Shown: positions 32,946-41,837 of the stretch, piece by piece
Layout of the letters: each line of letters starts with the position of its first letter
Numbering within the stretch: position 1 is the first letter of the stretch
Origin: Dehalococcoidia bacterium
GTDB lineage: Bacteria > Chloroflexota > Dehalococcoidia > Dehalococcoidales > W111
Direction of reading: 5' to 3'
Length of the DNA: 50,904 nt
Assembly: GCA_011191985.1 (NCBI GenBank)
Contig: DUEU01000074.1
Location: 1-50,904 of the forward strand
Translations under genes and position numbers: made by a program
The notes under the pieces: model-generated
What the model saw: only the letters and a program-made list of their open reading frames with translations
Database searches by the model: none
What the model was told of the DNA's origin: nothing

Positions 32946-32979
32946 TATTACCTCCAAGTAATAACTCGGCTACTGCCGC

Positions 32980-35900
32980 TTATTTCTTACTGACCTTCAC
33001 CAGGAACGCTTTGTATTCCGGTATCGTAGTGTTGGCGTCGCCAACATGTGGTGTCAGTTCATTGGCGCTGGCGCCTTTAGCCAGTCCGGTGAAGCCCCAG
33101 TGCCAGGGTATGCCTACCTGATGTACCACTTGGCCATTCATCTGGAAAGGCTTGTAGCGCTTGGTAACCACCGCGGCCAGTTCAATCTTGCCTCTGGTTG
33201 ATTCTACGATGACCCGGTCGCCATTACTAATGCCCTTTTCCCGCGCCAGCTCTTCGCTCATTTCGACAAAAGGCTCGGGCATTGCCTCAACGACCCAGGG
33301 CATGTTCCGGGTCATCTGGCCACCCTGCCAGTGTTCGCAGACCCGGTAGGTACTGCAGACTATCGGGTATGCGGCAGGGTCGCCCCGCTGCTCGGGCCGG
33401 AATATCTTAGCCGCGGGATTGATCTGCTGTTGAGACATTGGGTTCGCAATCGGAGATTCCCAGGGCTCGTAGTGTTCCGGCAATGGCCCGTCCGCCTGGG
33501 GGCCGAATAAACGGGAAAGCCCTTCGGGCTTCATAATAAACGGCTTGTAGCCTCCCTGGTTCATCGGTGCCGCCCCGCCATCGGGGATATCGCCATCCCA
33601 GCCTCCGCTGTCCCCTTTGGCCGGGTTCCACTGGATAACCGGGTGCTCCGCATCCCAGGGATTGCCATTAAGGTCAACCGAAGCCCGGTTGTAAATAATG
33701 CGCCGATTGACCGGCCAGCACCAGCCCCACTGAGGATACAGGCCGATGTAAAACGGACCGTCATCCAGACCGCGTCGGCTGGCCCGGTTACCCGGTATGG
33801 GTGCATCCGGCTCTAGGTCTGGCTCTACGTAGCTGTGGCAGTAGAGCCAGTTCCCTGAGGTGGTTGAGCCGTCGTCCTTCAGGGCACCGAACGTGGCCAT
33901 GAGCTTGCCGTTGGTCAGGTCATAGCCGTTTATTTCCTTGGCAACGGCACGAACATCGGGATGGTCATCACCGTAATCCCAGTCCAGGCCGGTAATCGCC
34001 TCGGTGACGGGCCCGCCCTCGGTTTCGTAAAGCTCCTTGAGCTTCTTGTATATCCTGTCCAGCATCCAGAGGTCGTCCTCGGCCTCGCCCGGACCGTCGG
34101 CGCACTTGTAACGCCACTGGCTCCAGCGGCCGCTGTTGGTCACGCTACCCTCTTTCTCATAGGAACTGAGGGCCGGCAGCAAGAACACCTCGGTCTTGAT
34201 ATTGGCCGGGTTCGCTCCTGGCCGCTGCCAGAAGTTGGCTGTCTCGGTGTGCCACATGTCGGTGACCAGCAGCCAGTCGAGGTTGTCCATGGCGCCACGT
34301 TCTACGTTCGAGTTGGGACCACCTACCGCTGGGTTCTGACCCCAGCACATTAGTCCCTTGATAGTGCCGGCGGCCATAGCCTCGAATAGAGCGATGTGGG
34401 TGTAGTTTACGCCGGACTGAACCTTGGGCAGATAGTGGAAGCCGAAATCGTTAGCCGCAGTAGCATTCTTACCGTACCATGCCTTTAGCAGGCTGACAAT
34501 ATATTTCGAAGTATTTTTCCACCAGTTGAGGCTGCTGGGGTCGTTCTGTTTGGGTGTAGTCCTATCTATGTATGCCTGAAGAGAGGAATCGCTGTTTACC
34601 GGGACCTTCAGGTAGCCGGGCAGGATATGAGAGAGGAGGCAGTGGTCGGTGGAGCCCTGTACGTTTGACTCTCCTCTCATGGCGTTTATGCCGCCACCGG
34701 CGATGCCGATGTTGCCCAGTAAAAGCTGTAATATGGTATAAGACCGGATATTCTGGGTACCGTAGGTATGCTGGGTGGTGCCCATGGCGTAGCAGATGGT
34801 GCCGGCCTTGCCCGCCTGGCCGGTGGCGGCGTAGGTGCGGCAGACTTCCAGGAAAGCGTCATCCGGCGTGCCGCAGGTCTTGTTTACCATCTCCGGCGTA
34901 TAGCGGGAGAAGTGTTTCTTCAGGAGTTGGAACACACAGTTCGGGTCTTTGAGGGTTTTATCCGACTTGGGGATACCGGCCTCGTCATACTGGTAGTCCC
35001 AGCTCGCCGGGATACTCTCCCAGTTGAATAATTTGGCACCGGTTTTATATTTTGTCTTGCTGCTGTCGGTTTCATTGAGGGTGCCAGCATAGTCAGAAAA
35101 TAGACCATCAAGGTCAACCGGACCTTTGTATGCGGGATTTATCAGATGAGCAGCGTTTGTGTATTCCTTGACATAGGTCATGTTGTAGCTGCCGGGGTTT
35201 TTCTCCATGTCGTCCAGGACATACTTTATCATGCCGCCGATAAAGGCGATGTCGGTCCCCGACCTCATCGGAGCGTAAATTTCTGCCTTGGAGGAGGTCC
35301 GGGTGAAGCGGGGGTCAACACTAATCAGCTTGGCACCATTTTCCTTGGCTATAGTGATGTGGCCAAAGGCGGCGGGATGATTTTCCGCAGGGTTAGAGCC
35401 GATGGCCATGATGCAGTCGCTGTTGGCAATGTCGTTCCAGTGGTTGGTCATCGCCCCGCGGCCGAATCCGGTGACCAGACTGGCCACCGTGGCCGAATGT
35501 CATATACGGGCATGGTGTTCCAGGTACACCACGCCGAGCGCCCGGGTCAGCTTTGAAAGGAGGTAACATTCCTCGTTATCCAGGGCGGAACCACCAAGGT
35601 TGGCAATCGCCTCGGTACGGTTGACCACATTTCCATTATCATCCCGGGTGATGAAAGAGGCATCCCTGGTGTCCTTGAGACGGCGGGCAACCTGTTCAAT
35701 GGCCCAGTCCCAGTCCTTCTCTTCCCAGTCGCTGGCGCCCGGTGCCCGGTAAAGAACCTTGCTCAGGCGCCAGGGGTTATCGGCGGATAGCTGGCGCATT
35801 GAAGCTCCCTTGGCACAAGCAGCGCCGCGGTTAATGGGATGGTCGGGGTCGCCTTCAATGTTGAATACGACCGCTCTACCGTTAACGTTTTCGGTAGCCA

Positions 35901-36084
35901 CCAGAAAACCACAGCCCGAGGCGTCGTAGGGGCAAATAGTGACCTTTTCCCCCACCCTCTTTTTTAGGGGCAGGGTGGCTACTGGTTTGGCCAAAACTGA
36001 GTCGGGATTGAAAGCGTTGAACAGGAAAACACCCCCAATCCCGACACCTGAAGCCTTTAGGAAATCTCTGCGGCTTAGCTCCAA
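32980..36084 (-). CDS. fdhA: Selenocysteine-containing formate dehydrogenase catalytic subunit (alpha), internal UGA read as Sec
   Basis: The gene spans two open frames separated by one in-frame TGA (35502-35500). Read through, it encodes 1034 residues with the FdnG active site EHHARI-U-HSATVASLVTGFGRGAMTNHW, so the TGA is Sec195. A Tat signal (SRRDFLK, residues 4-10) directs export. The molybdopterin dinucleotide-binding domain is at the C-terminus. The [4Fe-4S] motif reads C51-x2-D54-x3-C58...C90, where Asp replaces the usual second Cys. The start is TTG with GGAGG 7 bases upstream. It heads the operon fdhA-fdhB-fdhI-fdhE, and a SECIS-like hairpin follows the UGA. Expected role: periplasm-facing oxidation of formate to CO2. 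Confidence 0.93.
35469..35502 (-). promoter_or_regulatory. UGA codon and bacterial SECIS-like hairpin in fdhA
   Basis: After the UGA (35502-35500) and a 10-base spacer, the mRNA can form an 8-bp stem CGGUGGCC/GGUCACCG (one G-U pair) with a 5-base loop AGUCU (35481-35477). The loop matches the GGUCU-type apical loop of E. coli fdhF/fdnG SECIS elements that SelB binds. The loop starts 18 bases after the UGA, a normal distance for bacterial SECIS. Confidence 0.85.
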
Positions 36085-36150
36085 GATACCACCTCCTTTT
36101 GTCTACTCTTCTGTATTTATAGCCTGTCGGATATCCTCCTAATTAATAAT

Positions 36151-36186
36151 AAAAAAGAGACTATATCTCCCTATAGATATAGTCTC
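36151..36186 (-). terminator. Terminator-like hairpin in the fdh operon leader (possible attenuator)
   Basis: On the minus strand a perfect 12-bp stem (GAGACTATATCT pairing with AGATATAGTCTC, loop of 6) is followed at once by TTTTTTATTATTAA. It lies between the predicted fdh promoter and the fdhA start, so it would stop the transcript before the operon unless disrupted. Just upstream a smaller hairpin (GCGG-TCACG-CCGC) is flanked by CAC and GTG. Together they look like an aptamer or sensor followed by a terminator, but match no riboswitch class I can name. Confidence 0.6.
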
Positions 36187-36245
36187 CCACTTTGCGGCGT
36201 GACCGCTCTGGTGTCAACAAACATAGCCAAAATTTCTTATTTATA

Positions 36246-36275
36246 ATAATAACATCAAACTTTAAGATTAGTCAA
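36246..36275 (-). promoter_or_regulatory. Promoter of the fdh operon
   Basis: On the minus strand TTGACT (36275-36270) and TATTAT (36251-36246) are separated by 18 bases, in an AT-rich setting. Transcription would start near 36240, giving a leader of about 155 bases with the terminator-like hairpin inside it. Confidence 0.5.
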
Positions 36276-36297
36276 GTCTATATATAGTCGAGATTTT

Positions 36298-36326
36298 CCG
36301 GTAGCCACCAGAGCAGTAGTTACCGG
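36298..36326. repeat. Inverted repeat upstream of the fdh promoter
   Basis: CCGGTA (36298-36303) and TACCGG (36321-36326) flank a 17-base centre containing CACCAGAGC (36306-36314). The reverse complement of that 9-mer, GCTCTGGTG, recurs at 36205-36213 in the leader, so the promoter is bracketed by inverted copies. It could be an operator. Confidence 0.4.
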
Positions 36327-36337
36327 TAAACGCAAAC

Positions 36338-36360
36338 ACGGGCTGGTTGTCCCAGCCCGT
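36338..36360 (-). terminator. Terminator of the zinc-ribbon gene
   Basis: A 9-bp stem ACGGGCTGG/CCAGCCCGT with a 5-base loop lies 25 bases after the stop of the leftward zinc-ribbon gene. On the minus strand it is followed by GTTTGCGTTT, an imperfect T-run. It would also insulate the fdh operon from upstream read-through. Confidence 0.6.
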
Positions 36361-36385
36361 ATGTGCTTTTAGCAGTTAGACAGGG

Positions 36386-36691
36386 CTATCTATTTACTCT
36401 GATTTTACGGTAGCAGTCACTGCAGTAGACCGGTCTACCGGTGCGAGGTTCAAAGGGCACTTCGGTATCTTTGCCGCACTCGGCGCAGGTTGCCGGAAAC
36501 ATCTGACGCGGGGCACCGCGATTGTAGCCGCTGTCCCCGTATCGCTCTGCCTTCCTTGCCTGACGGCATGAGGGGCAGCGTTTGGGTTCGTTAGTATAGC
36601 CCCGGGATTGGAAAAGCTCTTGCTCCTCAGCGCTGAAGGTGAACGTAGTCCCACAATCAGAACACTGGATCGACTTGTCCTGAAAGCTCAT
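36386..36691 (-). CDS. Zinc-ribbon domain protein
   Basis: The 101-residue protein has two zinc-ribbon units. The first has CSDCGTTFTFSAEEQE followed by CPSC. The second has CAECG, the segment VPFEPRTGRPVYC and a final C of CSDC. Proteins of this CxxC-type family are widespread in Chloroflexi and other bacteria and of unknown function. The start is the ATG at 36691 (MSFQDKSIQ), because GGAGG sits 7 bases upstream. An ATG 15 codons earlier is in frame but lacks such a site. Confidence 0.8.
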   Translation of the reverse strand: MSFQDKSIQCSDCGTTFTFSAEEQELFQSRGYTNEPKRCPSCRQARKAERYGDSGYNRGAPRQMFPATCAECGKDTEVPFEPRTGRPVYCSDCYRKIRVNR

Positions 36692-36901
36692 TGGATGACC
36701 TCCTTTCTCTAAAATTCTAGTTAGAGTCTGGGTCATCCAACACTTGAGTAAATCTGAGGTGCCATAAGTATGTAATGCCCTAAACTTAACCTACTTATTA
36801 ATTATACACGAAACAGGCGCTATTTGCAATGGTTCTTTGGTTTATTCCCGTTTTCCAGGGTCTCTTGGACAGCACCCATGAGGCGCATAAGGATTTCGGT
36901 C

Positions 36902-36930
36902 TTGATGTGAGCGCTTATTTTGGCTATAAT
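36902..36930 (+). promoter_or_regulatory. Promoter of tRNA-Gln
   Basis: TTGATG (36902-36907) and a perfect TATAAT (36925-36930) are 17 bases apart. The mature tRNA begins 11 bases after the -10 box. Confidence 0.65.
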
Positions 36931-36940
36931 CTTGATGTGC

Positions 36941-37014
36941 TGGGGAATAGTCTAGTGGTAGGACGCCTGGCTCTGGACCAGGTAGGGTAGGTTCGAATCC
37001 TACTTCCCCAGCCA
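36941..37014 (+). tRNA. tRNA-Gln (anticodon CUG)
   Basis: Acceptor TGGGGAA/TTCCCCA, anticodon stem CCTGG/CCAGG with loop CTCTGGA (anticodon CTG in DNA, reading CAG), and T-arm GTAGG/CCTAC with loop TTCGAAT. The discriminator is G and the 3' CCA is encoded (37012-37014), unlike the tRNA-Arg at 5742. A U1-A72 first pair is usual for tRNA-Gln. Confidence 0.94.
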
Positions 37015-37126
37015 AGTTTGGTTACTTGAGCAAGCGAAGACCTTGTCAATTTCAGAGAAGCCATCGCTCTTTCCGGAGCCGGGGAATTTTTTAGTGCCCG
37101 CCTGACTCCTGAAGATAGTCTTAGTC

Positions 37127-39109
37127 TTACCTTAATAGCCCCTTTTTTAATAAATCACCAGCAATATCGGAAAGCTCAAGCGAGTTAAGACCGGCCTTTG
37201 TTAAAAGCCCGCTTACCACGTCCCAGCCCCGGAGTTCATAATACTCGCTCTTCATCTTTTCAAATTCATCCCTTTCCACCACGGCCCCTTTGCGGGATGT
37301 TATATTGCCATCCCCATCCGGTACCAGACAGTCAGGATCAAAGAAAACGCTCTCCAGCGGCTCGTCATGAAGGTGGTCCAGCAGCCTGTCTCCTTTTCTC
37401 CCCTCCCATCCGTGCCTGACCTGTATCGCCCTGATGAGATTAAATATCCTTTCCCCGATCCTGCTCAATCCCGTTTCATCCAACTCCCGTCCGGTAACCG
37501 CCGATACAATCTGACTTTCCAGGGTAGGGTCTCCCTTAAAATCATCGGTAGCATCGCTGTACATTATTGGCCACTGGGGGTCGCATAAGATAATGCTCTC
37601 CTTGGCATGAGTTCGGTCCTGAATTTTCTTTGAAGCTAAAGCTTTCCCTTCGTAGGTGGTATAATCGGCAGCCGCGGCACTACCCCAGCGGCTTTGCGCA
37701 ATTTCGCGAAATAGGTCCGTTGTCAGGTATCCAACCTCTGTTCTACTAGCTTGGTCAATTCCCCCCCACCCTCTGTAACCAGGATGGCTTCGAATATCAC
37801 TATGGCTAGTCCTTTTCCAGTCCAACCACCCCCACAACATATGGGGTGCCTCATGAAGCGCGCTTATAGACCTTCGCGGCTCGGTAGCCAAGATGAGGGC
37901 GTGGTGTAGTAACATCCGGGGGTCGTAGTCCCTGGCTTCGCTGGCCCGGGTATAGATTGGATATTGCGCCAGCTCCTTAGGCCGGCCGCCAATGGCTTCG
38001 GCGGCTTTCAGGGTACCCCGGGCGAGCAGGTCACCAAACCCCTCTCTGAAGGTTACCATTCGGGTGAGCGCTTCTATAAACTCAGCACTACCTATCTTGG
38101 CCAGGGGGAGACCGGTCTGCTCATCTCCTAGAATGCCCTCCTCATGACAGCTATCTAACCAGTCAATCATCGCTTGCATTACGCATGTTTCCAGACCATA
38201 TCCGTCAAAAAGCCTTTCGGCGTAAAGAACAACCTCGTTCCAGCCACCGTAGTATTTCTCCGCCGGTCTCCGATAGGCATCTTGGGGCTGGCAATGAGAC
38301 TTATAATAACGGCCATCTTCAGCCTTATAGGTATGTCTGACGCAACCAATACCGCAACCGTAGCAAGCTTTAGCCGTGGTGCGACCGGGTATCACCCAGG
38401 GAAAGCTGCCACTCGGTATTTTGATTACTTTAGAAACATGGTCCGCCAGATGGCGCAGCCTTTCTGGCTCAGCGGCCACCGGACGCTTATCGCCGACGGT
38501 TACAATTGCCTTTAATCTCTTTGACCCCATAACGCTGCCGAGGCCGCTAGAGACGGAGCCCCCTTCGTCTGTAAGCATGGTAGCGAAGGCAACCAGGTTT
38601 TCGGCAGCCGGGCCAATCGCCATGACGCCCACTCTTTTGCCCAGCTCCGTTCTCAGGCTATCACAGGTATCAAAAGCCGTCTTGCCCCAGAGATGTGAAG
38701 CATCCCTCATTTCAACCGTGTCATTATCAATATAAAGATAGACCGGTCTATCGGACTTTCCTTGAATAGCCAGTCCATCATAGCCGGCATATTTCAGATA
38801 GATACCCCACCGTCCCCCAACATTTGCGTAAGAAAAGCACTCGGGTTCCATAGCCGGAGATTTGCCGCAGACCTGGCAGCGGCAGCTGGCGAACCTGGGA
38901 AAGCCGGTCACGGGACCGGTGGCGAATATCAGGCAGTTCTCCGCATCAAACGCCCTAGCCTTAGAGGGTACCATGTCCCAATAGAGTTTGGCGGCTATAC
39001 CCCTTCCCCCTAAGAACCGTTCAGAATCATCGTCGGTTGGCAGTTTGATGATATCGCCCTGAGTCAGGTCTGTCTTTAGAATTTCTCCGCCATAACCGAA
39101 TTGTGCCAC
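37127..39109 (-). CDS. Aldehyde ferredoxin oxidoreductase family protein
   Basis: This is the second AOR of the window (660 residues). It starts AQFGYGGEILKTDLTQGDI and has the cluster motif C249-x2-C252-x3-C256 (CYGCGIGC). It carries the AOR N-terminal pterin-binding domain with FLGGRGIAAKLYWDM near residue 31. It is clearly diverged from the copy at 12207. It lacks a ferredoxin gene beside it and instead follows, 37 bases downstream on the same strand, a molybdopterin oxidoreductase. The substrate is unknown: AOR subfamilies include tungsten enzymes for aldehydes, benzoyl-CoA and others. Confidence 0.9.
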   Translation of the reverse strand: MAQFGYGGEILKTDLTQGDIIKLPTDDDSERFLGGRGIAAKLYWDMVPSKARAFDAENCLIFATGPVTGFPRFASCRCQVCGKSPAMEPECFSYANVGGRWGIYLKYAGYDGLAIQGKSDRPVYLYIDNDTVEMRDASHLWGKTAFDTCDSLRTELGKRVGVMAIGPAAENLVAFATMLTDEGGSVSSGLGSVMGSKRLKAIVTVGDKRPVAAEPERLRHLADHVSKVIKIPSGSFPWVIPGRTTAKACYGCGIGCVRHTYKAEDGRYYKSHCQPQDAYRRPAEKYYGGWNEVVLYAERLFDGYGLETCVMQAMIDWLDSCHEEGILGDEQTGLPLAKIGSAEFIEALTRMVTFREGFGDLLARGTLKAAEAIGGRPKELAQYPIYTRASEARDYDPRMLLHHALILATEPRRSISALHEAPHMLWGWLDWKRTSHSDIRSHPGYRGWGGIDQASRTEVGYLTTDLFREIAQSRWGSAAAADYTTYEGKALASKKIQDRTHAKESIILCDPQWPIMYSDATDDFKGDPTLESQIVSAVTGRELDETGLSRIGERIFNLIRAIQVRHGWEGRKGDRLLDHLHDEPLESVFFDPDCLVPDGDGNITSRKGAVVERDEFEKMKSEYYELRGWDVVSGLLTKAGLNSLELSDIAGDLLKKGLLR

Positions 39110-39146
39110 TGCGGCCTCCTTTTATTGCCCCGTTCGCCGGGCAACT

Positions 39147-41531
39147 TTAGACTTTTGAGATTTTACACAGCAAGCCGTTAAAAGGCCAGCTGCCGATTAT
39201 CGGGTCACAAAACTTCTCGGGGTCGTCGTTAATGATAACATTGACGTTCGACTCCCAGACGCCGTGCTCTGGTGCTGGCCCCTCCGGATACCACCGGCCA
39301 ATGTCGGGAAAAACAACCCTCGGGTGAACGCCGTCAAATAATTTCGCCTTTTGCTTTATCCGTTTACCCAGAGGCGACTCAATCCAGACCCAGTCCCCTT
39401 CACTTACCCCCAGGCTGGCCGCCGTTTCCGGGTTAATAATGACTAGAGGGTCGGGGCGTGTCTTGCGGATGGACGCAAGCTCCTGATAGCTCGCGTTGCG
39501 GAAGAGGGGTGGCCTGGCGCTTCCCAGGATATAGGGATACTCCCTGGCCAGTTCCGGGGTGCTCACCGGGCTTTGCGGGGGTTCCTCGTAGGACGGCAAG
39601 GGGTCGTAGCCTACCTTCTCGAAATGGCTGGAATATATTTCCACCTTACCCGACGGCGTCCCGAAGCCGGCTTTCTCATATTTCTTGAATTCCTTCGGTG
39701 GTGCGACCCATCGCACCTTTTCCACAAATTCTTTCCAGGTATAGCCCATGGGCTCGAGTTGCCAATCATACATCTCCTCTACTGTCTTCCAGGGCCAGTG
39801 CTGCCCCATCCTGACACCAAGCTCGCGAAGGAACTGCCAGTCTGTCCAGCATTCCCCCGGTGGCTCCAGCGCTCCGTTGGCGCCGGCTACGAAATTGGCG
39901 ACGTCGAACACGCTGTTGAGTTCCGGGGATTCGATGCCCATGGGCGTCGCCGGCAGCACGTAGTCGGCCAGCTCGGTGGTCGGAGTCATGTAAATGTCGG
40001 AGGCAACCAGCAGGTCGAGCTTACTCATCGCCTCGAAAGCCAGCGTCGCGTTGGTGCTCATGACCAAGGGGTTGGCACCCACCACCAAGAAGGCCTTGAC
40101 CGGGTATGGCTGGCCGGTAAGCATGGCCCGCCACACCGCCGGTTTGTGAGCATAACAGGTATAAGCTGAGGGGAAAGGGTTCGGGTAGCCGGCCTTTTGC
40201 TGGTATTGCCACAGGTCTTCGTAGGACTCCCATGAGATTAGCCGGAACTTGTCTGCCCCTAAAAGCTTCCTCTTCTGCTCTGGTGAAAGCTTATCGTTTT
40301 CCTCGATTTGGGAATCGAACCTCTTCCCGGGGTAGGGACCAGGGATAACGCTGCCGCCCTTCACGTCGACGTTGCCGGTTATAGTTCGTAGTATGGCCCG
40401 GGCCCGAATCGCCTGACAGGAGTTCCGGCCGATGCCGTCTAGGGCCATCCCGAATACGAGGCTGGCCGGCCTGTTGGTGGCGTACATCCGTGCCGCATCT
40501 CTAATCTTGTCAGCCGGGACCCACGTTATCTCGGAAACTTTCTCCGCTGTGTAGTCGGCTACCCGTTCTTTGAGTAGTTGCCACACGGTTTTGCATTCAA
40601 CTTTTTCCCTGCTGGCCAGCGTGGCCGTATACGCTCCAGTAAGAGCCGTTCTGACGTCAGGAGACCGGTAACTTAAAGCCTCTCTATCGAAAGCCACCGG
40701 TCTTGCGGCGGCAACATCCCAGGCCATGAACCTTTCGGGGTCACCTCCGGCGTTGATATCACTCTCCCTAAGCAGCTTCTTGGTGTCGGACCTTACCAAG
40801 TAAGGGGCGTTAGTCCACTTCGCCACGAAATCCTTATCGTAGAGCTCCTCCTGTATAATGATGTTTAGCCAGCACAGGAACAGGGCCCCGTCAGAAGTTG
40901 GCCTGATTTGCAGCCATATGTCGGCTATCCTGGCTGTCTCGGTGAGTCTGGGGTCAACTACGATAAGCTTGGCCCCTCGCTTGCGACCTTCCTTGACTGT
41001 GTGGTACTCATGAATATGACTGTTGGCCGGGTTGCCTCCCCACACGACAACGCATCTTGCATTCTCGGAATCGGAGAACATGGCTGGCCAGCCGAAGGTA
41101 GCCTCTTCTATTTTGCGCACATTCATGAAACAGACCAGGCCGTCCTCCATCTGGTTGGGGGTACCGAGCAGGTTCGAGAACCGGCGGGTGACTGGTGAGC
41201 AGGCAAAGCCGTTGGAGGCATGTACCGCAATGGCTTCGGCGCCATACGTATCTTTTATCTCGCCGAGCCTGGCGGCAATCTCGTCAAGCGCCTGGTCCCA
41301 TGATATGCGCTGCCACTCACCACCCCACCTCTGCCCCACCTTTTTTAAGGGATACAAAACGCGCTGTGGGTGATTTGTCCGCTCGAAGACGAGAGCTTTG
41401 GGGCGAGGACAGATAAACCCCTGTGACATGGCTTCTTTGTCCCCCTTCACTTTGGTAGGCTTACCGTCAGCGAATTCAATAACCAGGCCGCAACGCATGC
41501 CGCACCCTTTGCACATGGTTCTCTTATCCAA
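39147..41531 (-). CDS. Cytosolic molybdopterin oxidoreductase (DMSO reductase family, Cys type)
   Basis: The 794-residue enzyme starts directly with its [4Fe-4S] motif C7-x2-C10-x3-C14...C41, without a Tat signal, so it is cytosolic. A Cys (C134 in DGLVCFMN) sits where formate dehydrogenases have Sec/Cys and thiosulfate-reductase-type enzymes have Cys, making it the likely Mo or W ligand. The C-terminal molybdopterin dinucleotide-binding domain (from about 670) includes GSARPPLFRN. No FeS or membrane subunit follows, only an AOR. The reaction could be non-redox hydration or a reduction with a separate donor. The start is TTG with GGGAGG 7 bases upstream. Confidence 0.88.
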   Translation of the reverse strand: MDKRTMCKGCGMRCGLVIEFADGKPTKVKGDKEAMSQGFICPRPKALVFERTNHPQRVLYPLKKVGQRWGGEWQRISWDQALDEIAARLGEIKDTYGAEAIAVHASNGFACSPVTRRFSNLLGTPNQMEDGLVCFMNVRKIEEATFGWPAMFSDSENARCVVVWGGNPANSHIHEYHTVKEGRKRGAKLIVVDPRLTETARIADIWLQIRPTSDGALFLCWLNIIIQEELYDKDFVAKWTNAPYLVRSDTKKLLRESDINAGGDPERFMAWDVAAARPVAFDREALSYRSPDVRTALTGAYTATLASREKVECKTVWQLLKERVADYTAEKVSEITWVPADKIRDAARMYATNRPASLVFGMALDGIGRNSCQAIRARAILRTITGNVDVKGGSVIPGPYPGKRFDSQIEENDKLSPEQKRKLLGADKFRLISWESYEDLWQYQQKAGYPNPFPSAYTCYAHKPAVWRAMLTGQPYPVKAFLVVGANPLVMSTNATLAFEAMSKLDLLVASDIYMTPTTELADYVLPATPMGIESPELNSVFDVANFVAGANGALEPPGECWTDWQFLRELGVRMGQHWPWKTVEEMYDWQLEPMGYTWKEFVEKVRWVAPPKEFKKYEKAGFGTPSGKVEIYSSHFEKVGYDPLPSYEEPPQSPVSTPELAREYPYILGSARPPLFRNASYQELASIRKTRPDPLVIINPETAASLGVSEGDWVWIESPLGKRIKQKAKLFDGVHPRVVFPDIGRWYPEGPAPEHGVWESNVNVIINDDPEKFCDPIIGSWPFNGLLCKISKV

Positions 41532-41682
41532 AGCAAGGCCTCCCGCGTAGCATATTTGAGTCGCAATTCCTTGAGGATTAAAAGGCCAGACGCAAGGTCG
41601 GCCACCTGTTTCGCCCCCATGCTAGCATATAATTTAGGTGGTTACAATACGGCACTCAGGGGTATATAATTTAGTTGTTTAT

Positions 41683-41794
41683 CTACCTCACCCCCTTTAT
41701 CCCCCTCTCCTTTGTAGGAGAGGGGGAGGGATAGTGGAGAGGGGCTTCGCCCCTCTTAAACACCCCAAGGGTGGAGGGGTGGCAGGTTATTTAG
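41683..41794. repeat. Dispersed two-hairpin repeat, copy C
   Basis: Same orientation as copy A: CTACCTCACCCCC, then CCCCCTCTCC/GGAGAGGGGG (41701-41710 and 41717-41726), then AGAGGGGC-TTC-GCCCCTCT (41738-41756) and a GGAGGGGTGGCAGG end. It occupies most of the 306-base gap before the CoA-transferase at 41838. The sequence before it holds two direct copies of ATATAATTTAG (near 41628 and 41663). Confidence 0.8.
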
Positions 41795-41837
41795 CGCAAG
41801 ACCGAACGAGGGTGGTGGGTGGGAATAGATTTAAAAA

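Noticed and set aside
35488-35499. Frameshift or nonsense mutation splitting fdhA into two genes
   Set aside because: Both halves are in the same frame with one TGA exactly at the Sec position of FdnG, and a SECIS-like hairpin follows. Selenocysteine explains it better than a pseudogene.
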